DNA of 64,000 nt, taken from NCBI GenBank assembly GCA_025054935.1, contig JANWZD010000013.1:46807-110806 (forward strand). Reading direction: 5' to 3'. The notes beneath the pieces were generated by a model. It saw only the letters and a program-made list of their open reading frames with translations, was not told the origin of the DNA and did not search any database. Positions 7,739 through 16,330 of this stretch are shown piece after piece; the first letter of the stretch is position 1; every line of letters starts with the position of its first letter. The stretch comes from Dehalococcoidia bacterium. Its GTDB lineage: Bacteria; Chloroflexota; Dehalococcoidia; SpSt-223. The position numbers were made by a program, and so were the translations under genes.

Positions 7739-9310
7739 ATGGGACACAAGTTCTGGAAGGCAACCCTCGCAATCGCGCTCCTTCTTGCCGGGTGTACGCC
7801 CGCGCCGACCGGCGGCCTCGCTCCTGGCGCGCCCGCGCCGCCGGGTGAACAGCGTGCCGAGAACCAAGTGATCCGGGTCGGCGTCAACGCGCTCCCGAAC
7901 AATCTCACCCCCCAAGCGACGACCACATTCAACCATATGTTCTACCCGCTCTACGACTCGCTGACGGTGCTGAACAACCGCTATGAGCCGCAGCCGCAAG
8001 TCGCAGAGCGCTGGGAGCTGTCGGGCGATGGGCTGACCTGGCGCTTCTTCATCCGCAAGGATTTGAAGTGGCCGGATGGGTCCAGCCTGACGGCGCAGGA
8101 TGTCGTCTTCACCATCAGGACGACCCTCGAGCAGAACTGGGCGAACCGCACCAACCTCGCGAGCATTCAAGAGGCGGTGGCGGTCGACGACTGGACCGTT
8201 GAGATCCGTACCCGCATTCCAGACATGGCGCTGGTGAACAACGGGATCTACACCTACATTGTGCCGCAGAAATATTTCGAGTCGGTCGGCTTCGAGGGGT
8301 TTGTCCAGCGGCCGGTCGGCAGCGGGCCGTATGAACTGGTCGAATATCAGGCCGGCCAGATCGCCCGCTTCCGCAAGAAGGCGTCCGGCCACCCCTTCCG
8401 CCAAGTGCAGCACGACGAACTGATCTTCCAAGTGCTGCCCCAAGCCACCGCTCAGATCAGCGGACTGCGCACCGGCGAGATCGACCTCGTCACCCAAGTT
8501 TCCTACGTGGGCGACCAAGTCGAAACGCTGCGGCGGGCTGGCCTTGAGATCATTGTCAGCGAGACGGCGAACATCACGTTCAACTTCCCCAAAGTGACCT
8601 TCGAGACGAACAACACTCCGCTTCGGGACAAGCGGGTGCGCGAGGCGCTCAACTACGCGGTTGACAAAGAGGCGATCGCGAATATCATCTTCAAAGGGCT
8701 CAATCGCGCGGTCGGCCAGTACGGCACGCCGGGCTCCCCGTTCTGGGATGACTCGGTGCGGCCGATCCCCTACAACCCAGCGCGCGCTCGTCAGCTGCTT
8801 GCTGAGGCGGGCTACCCGAACGGCTTCAAGCTGACGCTGGATACGACGCCCGGCTTTGTCCCGCCTGATGTCGCGCTCGCAGTGCAGTCCAACCTGCGCG
8901 ATGTGGGCGTTGAGGTCGAGATCAACCAGATCGAGGCGGCGGCCTTCTTCGACAAGTATTTCGGTCGTGCCGCCAAGGGCGATATCTTCCCGCTCCAGTC
9001 GGGCGAATCGAACGGCTTCTTCGGCTCGCTCCGCAACGCCTTCTCCTGCACCGGGCCCGGCGGAAGCCCCGGCCTCGGCTTCTACTGCAACCCCGAGTTC
9101 GATCAGCTGATCGCCCAGGCCTACGCCGAGCGCGACCCGGCGAAGCGGCGGGAGATCTTCCTGCGCGCCAACAAGGTCATCCGCGAGGACTTCCCCGGGA
9201 TCTTCCTCGTGACGCAGCCGGCGCTCACCGTCCACAATCCGAAGATCAAGGGCATCTCGCTGATGACCCCGAACATCTACCGCTTCGATAGCGCCTATCG
9301 CGTCCAGTAA
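7739..9310 (+). CDS. ABC transporter solute-binding lipoprotein, family 5 (orphan)
   Basis: 523 aa. A signal peptide ends in the lipobox LLAGC (Cys 19), then a Pro/Ala-rich linker, then the SBP_bac_5 domain of oligopeptide/nickel/opine binders. Family blocks include LTAQDVVFTIR, VGSGPYELVEY, the KRVREALNYAVDKEAI stretch and [11 protein letters not shown]. The mature protein is anchored outside the membrane and delivers a ligand to an ABC permease. No permease or ATPase genes are nearby. AGGAGG precedes the ATG, and a strong hairpin terminator follows. Ligand unknown. Confidence 0.92.
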   Translation: MGHKFWKATLAIALLLAGCTPAPTGGLAPGAPAPPGEQRAENQVIRVGVNALPNNLTPQATTTFNHMFYPLYDSLTVLNNRYEPQPQVAERWELSGDGLTWRFFIRKDLKWPDGSSLTAQDVVFTIRTTLEQNWANRTNLASIQEAVAVDDWTVEIRTRIPDMALVNNGIYTYIVPQKYFESVGFEGFVQRPVGSGPYELVEYQAGQIARFRKKASGHPFRQVQHDELIFQVLPQATAQISGLRTGEIDLVTQVSYVGDQVETLRRAGLEIIVSETANITFNFPKVTFETNNTPLRDKRVREALNYAVDKEAIANIIFKGLNRAVGQYGTPGSPFWDDSVRPIPYNPARARQLLAEAGYPNGFKLTLDTTPGFVPPDVALAVQSNLRDVGVEVEINQIEAAAFFDKYFGRAAKGDIFPLQSGESNGFFGSLRNAFSCTGPGGSPGLGFYCNPEFDQLIAQAYAERDPAKRREIFLRANKVIREDFPGIFLVTQPALTVHNPKIKGISLMTPNIYRFDSAYRVQ

Positions 9311-9329
9311 GCCCCTCTTCTTCGCGATC

Positions 9330-9368
9330 GAGCGGCGGGCGGAAGCCCGCCGCTCCTGCTTTCTTCGC
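9330..9368 (+). terminator. Hairpin terminator after solute-binding lipoprotein
   Basis: Perfect 11-bp inverted repeat (9330-9340 with 9345-9355) closed by a GGAA loop and followed by a T-rich tract, 20 bases after the stop codon. Confidence 0.75.
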
Positions 9369-9964
9369 GCTGCCGGGCGAGCACGCTCGCTCTCGGTCAG
9401 CCTAGTGCGCTCGCCTCCCCCGCCGCTCGGCCCCGGCGGGAACAACAGCGAAAGCGAGGCTGACTGCCCGAGAGGCGCTGCTGAGGGCGGGGCTCGACCC
9501 TCGGGATGACGCCTGCTCTGGCGAACGGCGCCGCCCAACGGCTGGCTGCGCAGCCGTCCCCCAATGAGGCGCAGCTTGGCGGCGACAAGGGGCGCAGAGG
9601 AGGGCACCGCTCATTCGCGCGCCCGGTGACCGCGATGCTCCCTCCCCGCGACGGAAGGGGCGCGTGGTTTCGGCAGAGCGCCGGTGATGCCCCGGTGGCC
9701 GCGGCGGGAACGTGCCGACCGTGGCGCTTGCTGAGCCGGTCGATCGCCGGCGACCGCTCCGACGCGGTGGAGAGGCGAACGGACGGAGCTCGAGACCCCA
9801 GTCTGCCGGCGGCGTCCCTCGCGGGGAGCGCGGCAGCGACGGTTGCGGTCCCTGCGGGGGCAGCGGTGTGAAGAACGCGCCCGCCGCCCGGAAAGAGCGT
9901 GCCAACAGGCGCGGCACTGTCGCGCGCTGCGAACTGAACTGCTTCGTGCCGCGCTGCCGCCGCC
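9369..9964. other. Gene-free GC-rich spacer (about 0.6 kb)
   Basis: Open frames on both strands here are low-complexity Arg/Ala/Pro translations with no ribosome sites or recognisable domains. I see no tRNA, terminator or clear repeat. Similar GC-rich spacers occur elsewhere in the window. Confidence 0.5.
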
Positions 9965-10507
9965 TCAGCGCGAGAAGTCGCGGTAGAGCGCCGGCGTATC
10001 GCGGCCGAGAAACCCCTCTGCGCGGACAAGCGTCGGCGTGGTGCGCAGCAGAAGGCGAACCCAGTCGTCTCCCGGGTGGAGGTCGCCGAAGCCGGTGACT
10101 GCGCGCCGGCGCTCGTAGAACGCTTGGATCTCTTCCGGGTCCTCGATGATCTCGCAGACGCCTTGCAGCCAGACGCTCTTCAGCCACCGGTCGCCCGGCG
10201 GGTTCAGTTCGACCCAGAGGTAGCCTACCTGCGGGTTGTTGCGGATATGGCGGTTCTTGAGGTGCTCGCGCTGGCTGATCGTCTGCACGGTCCACCCTTC
10301 GGTGAAGGCGCTCACCGGTCGGCAGTGCGCTCGGCCGTCCTTGCGGTGGGTGATCAGAAACTTGGCCGTTCCCGGCGCGTGATGCTGGATAAACGCTTTC
10401 ACCTCCGCGCGGACGCGCTCCGCATCTTCTGGCGGTGCTTCGCGCTCGCGCGCAAGGATTTCCGCTCGCGTCATCGCTCGGTAGTGGTCGATGAATTTGT
10501 GCTCCAC
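9965..10507 (-). CDS. Pyridoxamine 5'-phosphate oxidase-family (split-barrel flavoprotein) protein
   Basis: 180 aa. The region GTAKFLITHRKDGRAHCRPV is the first strand pair of the PNPOx split barrel, with later strands VGYLWVELNP and VWLQGVCEI. Members bind FMN, F420 or haem and reduce or oxidise small molecules. The start is GTG at 10507 with GGAGGAGGGG eight bases ahead. It is divergent from an MFS gene. The exact substrate and cofactor are not determined. Confidence 0.75.
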   Translation of the reverse strand: MEHKFIDHYRAMTRAEILAREREAPPEDAERVRAEVKAFIQHHAPGTAKFLITHRKDGRAHCRPVSAFTEGWTVQTISQREHLKNRHIRNNPQVGYLWVELNPPGDRWLKSVWLQGVCEIIEDPEEIQAFYERRRAVTGFGDLHPGDDWVRLLLRTTPTLVRAEGFLGRDTPALYRDFSR

Positions 10508-10570
10508 AGGCCCCTCCTCCGTGCAGCACAGCGTAGGCCGTCAGCAGCGCGGACGCAATCGGCCGCCGTG

Positions 10571-10576
10571 TATGCT
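10571..10576 (+). promoter_or_regulatory. -10 element for leaderless MFS gene
   Basis: TATGCT ends 6 bases before the MFS ATG at 10583. There is no ribosome-binding site, so transcription may start at or next to the ATG. No convincing -35 was found. Confidence 0.35.
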
Positions 10577-10582
10577 CTCGCT

Positions 10583-11830
10583 ATGTTCTACGGCTGGTGG
10601 ATTGTCATCGCGTGCGGCGCGATCCTCGGCACGGTGATCGGGTTCAGCTTTTTCGCCTTCGGGGCGTTCTTCGCGCCGCTCGAAGCGGAGTTCGGCTGGA
10701 CGCGCGGCCAGATTTCATCGGCCGTGTCGCTTTCGTTTTTGGCCGGCGGGACTCTCTCTTTCGTCGTCGGCCGGCTCGTCGACCGCATCGGGCCGCGCGC
10801 GGTCATCGCCTGCGGCGGCGTGGTGCTCGGCGGGGCGCTCATTCTCTTCTCGCTCATCAGCCAGTTTTGGCAGCTGATGGCCGTTCTGCTCCTCATGTCG
10901 GTCGGCCGCGTCGCCTCGACGAACCCGGCGCTCAACGTCACGATCGCGACGTGGTTCATCCGCCGCCGCGGGCTCGCCTTCGGTCTCTCCCGCATCGGGC
11001 TGAGCGTCGGGTCGCTCGTGGCGGTGCCGTTCACCGCCGCCGTGATCACGGCCTTCGGCTGGCGGACAGCGGTCCAAGTAAGCGCGGCGCTGACGCTCGC
11101 GATTGTCGTGCCGCTCGCGGTCCTCGTCCTGCGTCGCCGTCCTGCCGATCTCGGGCTCCGGCCGGATGGCGACCCGCCGGCCGCGCCGGCGTCCGGCATT
11201 GCTCCCGCTCACGGGGAATCGACCCTCGGCGCGACGTTTCGCGATGCCGTCCGAACGCGCGCCTTCTGGGCGATCGCCATCGCGATGGTCTGTTATTTCT
11301 TCGGGACCGACGCACTCAATCTCCACCTGGTGCCTTTTCTGACTGGGAGGGGAATGGACTACCAAGCGGCGGCGGCAGTTGCCGGCGCGATCCCTGCCAC
11401 CTACATGATTGGAGGACTGGTCGGCGGCGCCCTCGCCGACCGCTGGTCGCCGCGGCTCGTGCTGGCGGTCGCCTTTGCAATGACGGCGCTTTCGATGGCG
11501 GGGCTGTGGGCCGTTGGCGGGAGCGCGCTCATCTGGGTGGTTGTCCCGATCTTCGGCATCGCCGCTGGCGGTGTCATCGCGGTTCACGCCTCGTTCATCG
11601 CCGATCTCTTCGGCCTGCGAGCGTATGGCTCGATCCTCGGCGCGGTCTTCCTCGTGATGACGGCCGGCACCGTCCTGGGGCCGATGACGGCCGGCCTTCT
11701 CTTCGATCACACCGGGAGCTATGACCTTCCGTTTCTCCTGTTTGTCCTGATGGAGCTCGTGGGGGGCAGCGTCATCTTGCTTGCCCGTCCGCCTCGGCCG
11801 GCGCTCACTCCTGTTGCGGAGGCGGTCTAG
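10583..11830 (+). CDS. Major facilitator superfamily permease
   Basis: 415 aa, about 12 membrane helices in two halves separated by a short basic/polar loop around residues 190-220. The start FYGWWIVIACGAILG and the loop-2/3 motif GRLVDRIGPR are typical of the oxalate/monocarboxylate-like MFS group. Inner-membrane transporter, substrate unknown. No Shine-Dalgarno lies upstream; an in-frame GTG at 10568 is an alternative start. The stop codon overlaps the convergent DUF4173 stop within a CTAG palindrome at 11827-11830. Confidence 0.85.
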   Translation: MFYGWWIVIACGAILGTVIGFSFFAFGAFFAPLEAEFGWTRGQISSAVSLSFLAGGTLSFVVGRLVDRIGPRAVIACGGVVLGGALILFSLISQFWQLMAVLLLMSVGRVASTNPALNVTIATWFIRRRGLAFGLSRIGLSVGSLVAVPFTAAVITAFGWRTAVQVSAALTLAIVVPLAVLVLRRRPADLGLRPDGDPPAAPASGIAPAHGESTLGATFRDAVRTRAFWAIAIAMVCYFFGTDALNLHLVPFLTGRGMDYQAAAAVAGAIPATYMIGGLVGGALADRWSPRLVLAVAFAMTALSMAGLWAVGGSALIWVVVPIFGIAAGGVIAVHASFIADLFGLRAYGSILGAVFLVMTAGTVLGPMTAGLLFDHTGSYDLPFLLFVLMELVGGSVILLARPPRPALTPVAEAV

Positions 11831-13429
11831 CGCCCTTGTCGAGAAGCGGTTGCGCCGACGTCCTCGGGAAAGAGAGCGTCGAAGGGTCGGCTGCTCCGCT
11901 CTTCACGCAGCGGCGGCCCGAAGCGGGCATCGAGCGCTTGGCGAGCGAGGAGGACCGAGAGGTTGGCGCTGCGCCAGTCGCGTTCTTGCCCTGCGAGTTC
12001 GCGCTGCTTGCGGCGGAGGATCGTCGCCAGCTCGCGCTGCTCTGCGGGCGGCAGGGTGTCGAGCGCTGCGACGAGGGTCGGCACGGCGTCGGTTGACGTC
12101 CGGCCGAGGTACGCCACGTCGAGCGATTTGCCGTAAACGGTCAGCCGCTCGATATTGCGGGCAGCGATGAAAGCGTCTGGGTCGAGCGCGTTCAGCCCGA
12201 TGACGAACGCGATGCACGACCCGAGCAGCCCCGCTGAGAGGATCCGGCTGCGACCGGTCCACAGCGCGGCGACGAAGAAGGCGAACACCGCTCCCAGCCA
12301 GAGCGTCACTCCATGAGAAAAGAGCCGAGCTTGGGTGAAGCCGAATTCCAGTTCATAGAGAAACAGCCGCCGGAATGAGGAGAGAAGCATCACCACCGCG
12401 CAGGCGACCATCACCGTCGCGAGCGCGTTGAAAACAATCCGCTGCGCCGGCTGCTCGCGCCGCGTGCGCCATTCCAGCGTCCAGATGACGCCGAGCGTCA
12501 GGATCGCCGCCACAAGGAGCTGAAAGAACCCTTCGCGGGCGTACTGCGCGTACGAGATACCGTCTCCGCGCAGCGCGAGATGGTCCGGCCCGAGGAAGAG
12601 ATACTGGAGCTGGATCGCGACGAACGCCAAAAAGAGCAGGTCGACAAGGACGAGCGCGATCGTCGCCTCGACAAAGCCAAGCCGCGGCAGAGCGACCACG
12701 GTCGGCGCGCCCGGCGCGCCGAAGAGCGCCCGCAGCGGGTCGCGCTCTTTTGGACCGAGCGCGAGATCGAGCGCTCCCACTGCCAGCCAGCTGAACAAGG
12801 CGATGAGCCCTCCTTGCTGCAGGAGATCGCGGAAGGCGAACTGAGAGAGCAAATCGCCGACATAGCCGGCGAAAACGCGGTCGGCCGAAATGAAGAGGGC
12901 GGTGAAGAGGCAGAGCAGGGGAGAGGCGAGAACGAGCCCGCCGGCGACCGGCAGCATGGCGCGACGCGCGGCTTCGCTCGGTCGCCCGCCCTGCCGCGGC
13001 CAGCACTGCAAACGGCCGGAAGGCGAGGTTGAACCACGTCACGAACTGCGCCCATGACTGACTGCCGACCCCGAGGCGCGTGACCGGCGGCCCAGCATAC
13101 CGCGCCAGCAGCAGCCCGCTTAGGCCGATGATTGCGAGACTGTTCATCAGGAGAAGCAGCAGGTTGGCCCGCGCCGCGATCATCGCCGCGCAGAAGAGGA
13201 CCACGAGCAGCAGCCACAGGTTCGCTCTCGCCGGCCGAACCCCGACCGCAAATCCGAGCCCCATCAGTATCGCGAGTCCAAGGAGGATCGAGAGCGAGAT
13301 GCCGGCGCCCGGCGCTTGTCTGGAGATCAGCAGCGTAGCGGTGACACCGAACCCCAGCCCGGCTGCGACAACAACGGTTGGGGAAAGCTGGCGCACGGGT
13401 GCGTTCAAGCCGGCCTCCAGCAGGATCAA
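11827..13429 (-). pseudogene. DUF4173-family membrane protein, disrupted by a frameshift
   Basis: The first about 145 codons (from a TTG at 13429 or GTG at 13396) encode several membrane helices ending WFNLAFRPFAVLAAAGRA. From about 13000 downward the homologous continuation switches frame: LFTALFISADRVFAGY, then the DUF4173 signature YAQYAREGFFQLLVAAI. Together they give about 530 aa, the expected family length. Neither frame alone makes a full protein. The switch falls in a G/C-rich run near 12985-13000. Either a real disruption or a one-base sequence error is possible. I see no slippery heptamer for programmed frameshifting. Confidence 0.75.
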
Positions 13430-13586
13430 CGTTCGGCATCCCTTGCGGTTCCGGTTGGGCAGGCATTTGCAGCGGCGCGCCGGAGAGCGCCGACGCCCGA
13501 ATGTGCCGGAGGAAGGTGAGTGCCGTGGAGAGTGCCGCGCGATCGGCGTGCCTGCGGTTTACGAGGCAGCCTGGACAGCGACCGCG

Positions 13587-14042
13587 CTAGTCCTCGAAGC
13601 GGATAATCTCTTCCAGTTCGCGAATGCGCGCGTCCGGCAGGCGGACGAACAGCCCGCGGAGGGTGGCGACGAGAGCGTTGTCATCGGCGCGGCGCGCCTC
13701 GCCAGCGAGTTCCAAGGCGCGCGAGCGCTCGCTGACGATCCGCCCGGTGAACCGCAGCGCCTCGCCAAGGCGCGCTGGCTGGAGGTAGCGCACTTCGGCG
13801 CGCGCGGTAACGACCCACGAGGCGCGCAGGTAGGCTGCCCGGCCGGTCACTTCGTCGAGGATCGCGTAGAGCAGCCCGCCGTGGACGATGCCGGGGTAGC
13901 CTTGGTGGCGCTCGTCCGGCGTGAACTCCGTCCACACGGTCTCGCCGTCTTGCCAGAACGTCAAGTTGAGCCCGATCGGATTGGCTGCTCCGCAGACGAA
14001 GCAGCCCTGGTAGCGCGGCTGGCGGCTAGTCGACGCGCTCAT
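13587..14042 (-). CDS. PaaI-type hot-dog thioesterase
   Basis: 151 aa. The core GYPGIVHGGLLYAILDEV is the hot-dog helix with the catalytic-type HGG turn. An N-terminal CFVCGAANPIGL segment is common in this subgroup. It probably hydrolyses acyl-CoA or acyl-ACP thioesters in the cytoplasm. The ATG at 14042 overlaps the end of the FabF-like gene by 17 bases, so the two are likely co-translated. Pairing with a ketoacyl synthase suggests release or editing of acyl chains. Confidence 0.85.
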   Translation of the reverse strand: MSASTSRQPRYQGCFVCGAANPIGLNLTFWQDGETVWTEFTPDERHQGYPGIVHGGLLYAILDEVTGRAAYLRASWVVTARAEVRYLQPARLGEALRFTGRIVSERSRALELAGEARRADDNALVATLRGLFVRLPDARIRELEEIIRFED

Positions 14043-15420
14043 ACCGGCTGAAGACGAGGCAGGCGTTCTGGCCGCCGAAGCCGAAGCTGTTCGACAGCAC
14101 ATGCTGGACGCGGATTTTGCGCGCTCCTTCGGTCACATAGTCGAGGTCGCAGGCGGGGTCGGGAGTGCGGAGGTTGATTGTCGGGTGGATCTGTTGGTCC
14201 CGGATGGCGAGGACGCAGGCGACCGCTTCGAGTCCGCCTGCGGCGCCAAGCGCATGCCCGATCATCGACTTCGTCGCCGACACCGGGATCCGGTAGGCTG
14301 CCTCGCCAAACGCGCGTTTGATCGCATTCGTTTCGGCGACATCGCCAAGTTCGGTTGAAGTGGCGTGGGCGTTGATCCAGCTAATGTCGGACGGACTGAG
14401 GCCGGCATCGGCGATGGCGCGGAGCATCGCGAGCGCTGCGCCCCGGCCCTCGGGGTCCGGCGCAACGAGATGATAGGCATCGGCCGAGGCGCCGTATCCC
14501 GTGATCTCCGCCAGAATGACCGCTTCGCGGGCGAGCGCGTGCTCGAGGCTTTCGAGAATGAGGATGGCCGCACCTTCGGCAGGAACAAAGCCGTTGCGGG
14601 TCAGGTCAAAAGGACGCGAAGCGCGCGGCGGGTCGTCGTTGTCCGTTGCTAAAGCGCGCATGACACAGAAGCCGGCCAAGCCAAGCTCGCTAATCCCCGC
14701 TTCCGTGCCGCCGGCGATCATCACATCTTGCGCTCCCCGCCGGATCAGCTCGACGGCCTCGCCGATCGCTTGGGTTGCCGCAGCGCACGCTGTCGTTACG
14801 GTCGAAGAGTAGCCGGTCAGCCGGTGGCGCAGCGAAATCTGCGACGCCGCCATGTTCGGCAGGATCATGGGGAAAAAGAGCGGGCTTACTTTCATTCCGC
14901 CGCGAGCGACGAGGGTGCGCATCTCGGCATCGATATTCGGAAAGCCGCCGTTCCCGTTGCCGATAAGGACCCCAATCCGGTCACGGTCTTCCGCCTCGGG
15001 ACGCAGCCCCGCCGCTTGGATCGCTTGGTCTGCCGCCGCTACCGCCAGCTGCGTAAACCGCGCCATCCGGCGCGCCTCTTTGGCATCAAGATAGTTCCGC
15101 GGGTCGAAGGTGCGCACCTCAGCGGCAATCCGGCAGGGATAGTTGGTGGGGTCGGTGAGGGTCATCGGGCCGACGCCGGACTCGCCGGCGAGCAGGGCGG
15201 CCCAGAAGGCGTCAGGGCTTTCGCCGAGCGCGGTCATCGCGCCGAGGCCGGTAACGACGACGCGATGGCGAGCGCGACCCGGTCGGAGCGACTCGAGCAG
15301 CGGCCGCGCTTCGGGCGGACGCCCAAGCGCTTCTTCCGCTTCTTCGACCGCTTCCTCAATCGATTGTTCGAGCAGACTGCGGGGAGGGCGCGAGGCGGAG
15401 TACGGGTCAGCGGAGGTCAT
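14026..15420 (-). CDS. fabF: Beta-ketoacyl-ACP synthase II (FabF-like) with N-terminal extension
   Basis: 464 aa. The condensing-enzyme triad is present: Cys 212 in TTACAAATQ, a His in NAHATSTELGD and a His in SATKSMIGHALGAAGG. It elongates acyl-ACP with malonyl-ACP. About 50 extra residues precede the catalytic domain and contain an acidic helical run (EEAVEEAEEALG) not usual for FabF; whether it is a docking segment is unknown. GGGAGGTG precedes the ATG at 15420. No acpP, fabD or fabG lie beside it; a thioesterase follows. Confidence 0.92.
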   Translation of the reverse strand: MTSADPYSASRPPRSLLEQSIEEAVEEAEEALGRPPEARPLLESLRPGRARHRVVVTGLGAMTALGESPDAFWAALLAGESGVGPMTLTDPTNYPCRIAAEVRTFDPRNYLDAKEARRMARFTQLAVAAADQAIQAAGLRPEAEDRDRIGVLIGNGNGGFPNIDAEMRTLVARGGMKVSPLFFPMILPNMAASQISLRHRLTGYSSTVTTACAAATQAIGEAVELIRRGAQDVMIAGGTEAGISELGLAGFCVMRALATDNDDPPRASRPFDLTRNGFVPAEGAAILILESLEHALAREAVILAEITGYGASADAYHLVAPDPEGRGAALAMLRAIADAGLSPSDISWINAHATSTELGDVAETNAIKRAFGEAAYRIPVSATKSMIGHALGAAGGLEAVACVLAIRDQQIHPTINLRTPDPACDLDYVTEGARKIRVQHVLSNSFGFGGQNACLVFSRYERVD

Positions 15421-15535
15421 GGAGCCACCTCCCAGAACGCAGACGAGATCGGCAGGTGGAGGTAGGCGTGGGCTACCATCAAAGCGACCAATTGTACACC
15501 GCCGGCACGCCGCCGCTGCCGGCGAAGGAGGCGTC

Positions 15536-16330
15536 ATGCCAGCCAGTGCCCCGCTGCGCGAAGCGCGGGACGTGCTTGCCCGCTGGATCGACGAGTCGCG
15601 CTGCTTTGTCATTTTCACCGGCGCGGGGATCAGCACGGAGTCGGGCATTCCCGACTTCCGTGGGCCAAACGGCATCTGGACTACGGTCAACCCGGCGCAG
15701 TATGACTTCCAAGCCTATCTCACCGACCCCGAGCTGCGCCGCCAGCGCTGGCGGGCCTACTGCGAGGGCGGGCTTGGCGCTTCCGCGGAACCGAATGCGG
15801 CTCACTACGCCGTCGCCGAGCTGATCCGGCTGGGGATCGCCGACTGCGTCATCACGCAAAACGTCGATGGGCTCCATACGCGCTCCGGCGTGCCGGATGA
15901 CCGGCTGCTCGAACTGCACGGCAGCAACCGCTTTGCCAAATGTCTCTCCTGCTGGACACGCTATCCCCGCGAGGTGACCCTCGCATGGCCGCCTGATCCT
16001 GTCGCGGGAGTGCCGCTCTGCCCGGGCTGCGGCGGGCTGATGAAATCGGGCGGGGTTTCCTTCGGCGAGCCGATGCCTCCTGCCGAGACTGCCGAAGCGA
16101 TCCGCCGCTCGCGCGCGGCCGACCTCTTTTTGGTCATCGGCTCCTCTTTGCTGGTGTACCCCGCCGCCGCGATGCCGGTATATGCCGTCGAAAGCGGCGC
16201 GCGGCTCGTCATCCTGAACATCGGGGAGACCCCGCTCGACCGCATCGCCGATCTTCGGATCGAGGCGAAGGCGGGCGAATTTCTCCCCGGCGTCGTGGAG
16301 CAGGTGAAGCGGCGGCGGGGGATCGCGTGA
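15536..16330 (+). CDS. cobB: Sir2-family NAD-dependent protein deacylase
   Basis: 264 aa. NAD-binding motif GAGISTESGIPDFRG near residues 30-44, QNVDGLH, the catalytic His in LELHGS, and four zinc Cys in CLSC and CPGC. This is the complete sirtuin core. It removes acyl groups from lysines using NAD+. AAGGAGG lies ahead of the ATG at 15536. The stop overlaps the GTG start of the DUF1786 gene (GTGA), so the two are coupled. Confidence 0.92.
   Translation: MPASAPLREARDVLARWIDESRCFVIFTGAGISTESGIPDFRGPNGIWTTVNPAQYDFQAYLTDPELRRQRWRAYCEGGLGASAEPNAAHYAVAELIRLGIADCVITQNVDGLHTRSGVPDDRLLELHGSNRFAKCLSCWTRYPREVTLAWPPDPVAGVPLCPGCGGLMKSGGVSFGEPMPPAETAEAIRRSRAADLFLVIGSSLLVYPAAAMPVYAVESGARLVILNIGETPLDRIADLRIEAKAGEFLPGVVEQVKRRRGIA

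Noticed and set aside
7652..9607. Long minus-strand open frame opposite the solute-binding lipoprotein
   Set aside because: Antisense shadow of a GC-rich gene; Arg/Asp-rich translation, no ribosome site, while the plus frame has a lipobox and full domain.
11827..11830. CTAG shared by two convergent stop codons as a special element
   Set aside because: Palindromic TAG overlap is an ordinary consequence of tight convergent packing.
12960..13020. Programmed ribosomal frameshift in the DUF4173 gene
   Set aside because: No slippery heptamer or nearby ribosome-site-like stimulator; error or decay is simpler.
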